Assembly: GCA_004335635.1 (NCBI GenBank)
Contig: QAXH01006605.1
Location: forward strand, 1 to 25,234
Reading direction: 5' to 3'
DNA length: 25,234 nt
Origin: Chloromonas sp. AAM2
Taxonomy: Eukaryota > Chlorophyta > Chlorophyceae > Chlamydomonadales > Chlamydomonadaceae
Shown piece after piece: positions 24,969 through 25,234 of this stretch; within the stretch, counting starts at the first letter, position 1; each line of letters starts with the position of its first letter. The position numbers were made by a program, and so were the translations under genes. The notes beneath the pieces are model-generated. The model was not told the origin of the DNA. It worked only from the letters and a program-made list of their open reading frames with translations, and searched no databases.

Positions 24969-25234
24969 GTGGGACATGTGCGCAGAAGTGTGTGTGTGTG
25001 TGCATGGTCATGTGGAGCATGGAGGACATTCAGGTGGGACATGTGCGCAGAAGGGTGTGTGTGTGTGCATGGTCATGTGGAGCACGGAGGACTTTCAGGT
25101 GGGACATGTGCGCAGAAGGGTATGTGTGTGTGTGTGCATGGTCAAGTGGAGCGTGGAGGGCTTTCAGGTGGGACATGTGCGCAGAATGGTGTGTGTGTGT
25201 GTGTGCATGGTCAAGTGGAGCATGGAGGACTTTC
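24934..25234 (+). repeat. 65-69 bp tandem array repeating the exon 49 end and its splice donor
   Basis: The unit runs tgtgcatggtca-gtggagc then atggaggactttcag|gtgggacatgtgcgcagaa plus a (TG)n spacer. The word tgcatggtca starts at 24936, 25001, 25066, 25135 and 25204, giving periods of 65, 65, 69 and 69. The fifth copy is cut by the window end. Each complete copy carries ttcag|gtggga, which could act as donor or acceptor. The frame from exon 49 stays open through the array to the window end. Confidence 0.95.

Overview
The window is a piece of a eukaryotic nuclear genome and holds part of one very large, intron-dense gene on the + strand. The gene runs off both ends. When 49 exons (468-24968, 6,590 coding bases, about 2,196 codons) are joined through GT-AG introns, they give one continuous reading frame that I recognise as the heavy chain of cytoplasmic dynein 2. 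This is DYNC2H1 in animals and DHC1b in Chlamydomonas, the motor for retrograde intraflagellar transport. The identification rests on motifs such as [13 protein letters not shown] (AAA1), GPSGSGKST (AAA2), GPEGCGK (AAA3), W-V-YLEPIF and DDDLLEILG (linker). No start codon, stop codon, promoter or poly(A) region is inside the window. The host is probably a ciliated green alga of moderate GC content: short exons (69-237 nt), introns mostly 140-600 nt, abundant TG and trinucleotide repeats. That placement is inference.

Layout: 1-467 has no confident exon and is probably intron. Exons 1-16 (468-7743) encode the late N-terminal tail. Exons 17-25 (8175-12597) encode most of the linker (DHC_N2). Exons 26-28 lead into AAA1. 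Exons 29-33 (14172-17033) are AAA1, exons 34-39 (17480-19800) are AAA2, and exons 40-49 (20210-24968) are AAA3 up to its C-terminal part. AAA4, the stalk, AAA5, AAA6 and the C-terminus must lie downstream. Introns are phase 0 in 33 of 49 cases, phase 2 in 13 and phase 1 in 3. I see no second gene on either strand.

The unusual content is in the introns. Intron 40 (1,042 nt, the longest) carries a 740-bp non-autonomous hAT-like element with 14-bp perfect terminal inverted repeats and an exact 8-bp target duplication. Two dispersed repeat families recur in several introns. At six exon boundaries (exons 9, 17, 31, 32, 36 and 49) there are tandem or near-tandem copies of the splice site plus adjoining exon sequence. 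The most striking is a 65-69 bp array at the right end, in which every complete copy repeats the end of exon 49 and its donor. Together with 19 of 48 spliced junctions reading AG|GT, this suggests a gene in which intron gain or remodelling by tandem duplication can be seen directly.

Introns over 300 nt in which I recognise little beyond unique sequence or short simple repeats are 4, 5, 7, 9, 11, 16, 19, 20, 21, 22, 43, 44 and 46. Other open frames of 60-240 codons in the window are antisense shadows, intron read-through or repeat artefacts.
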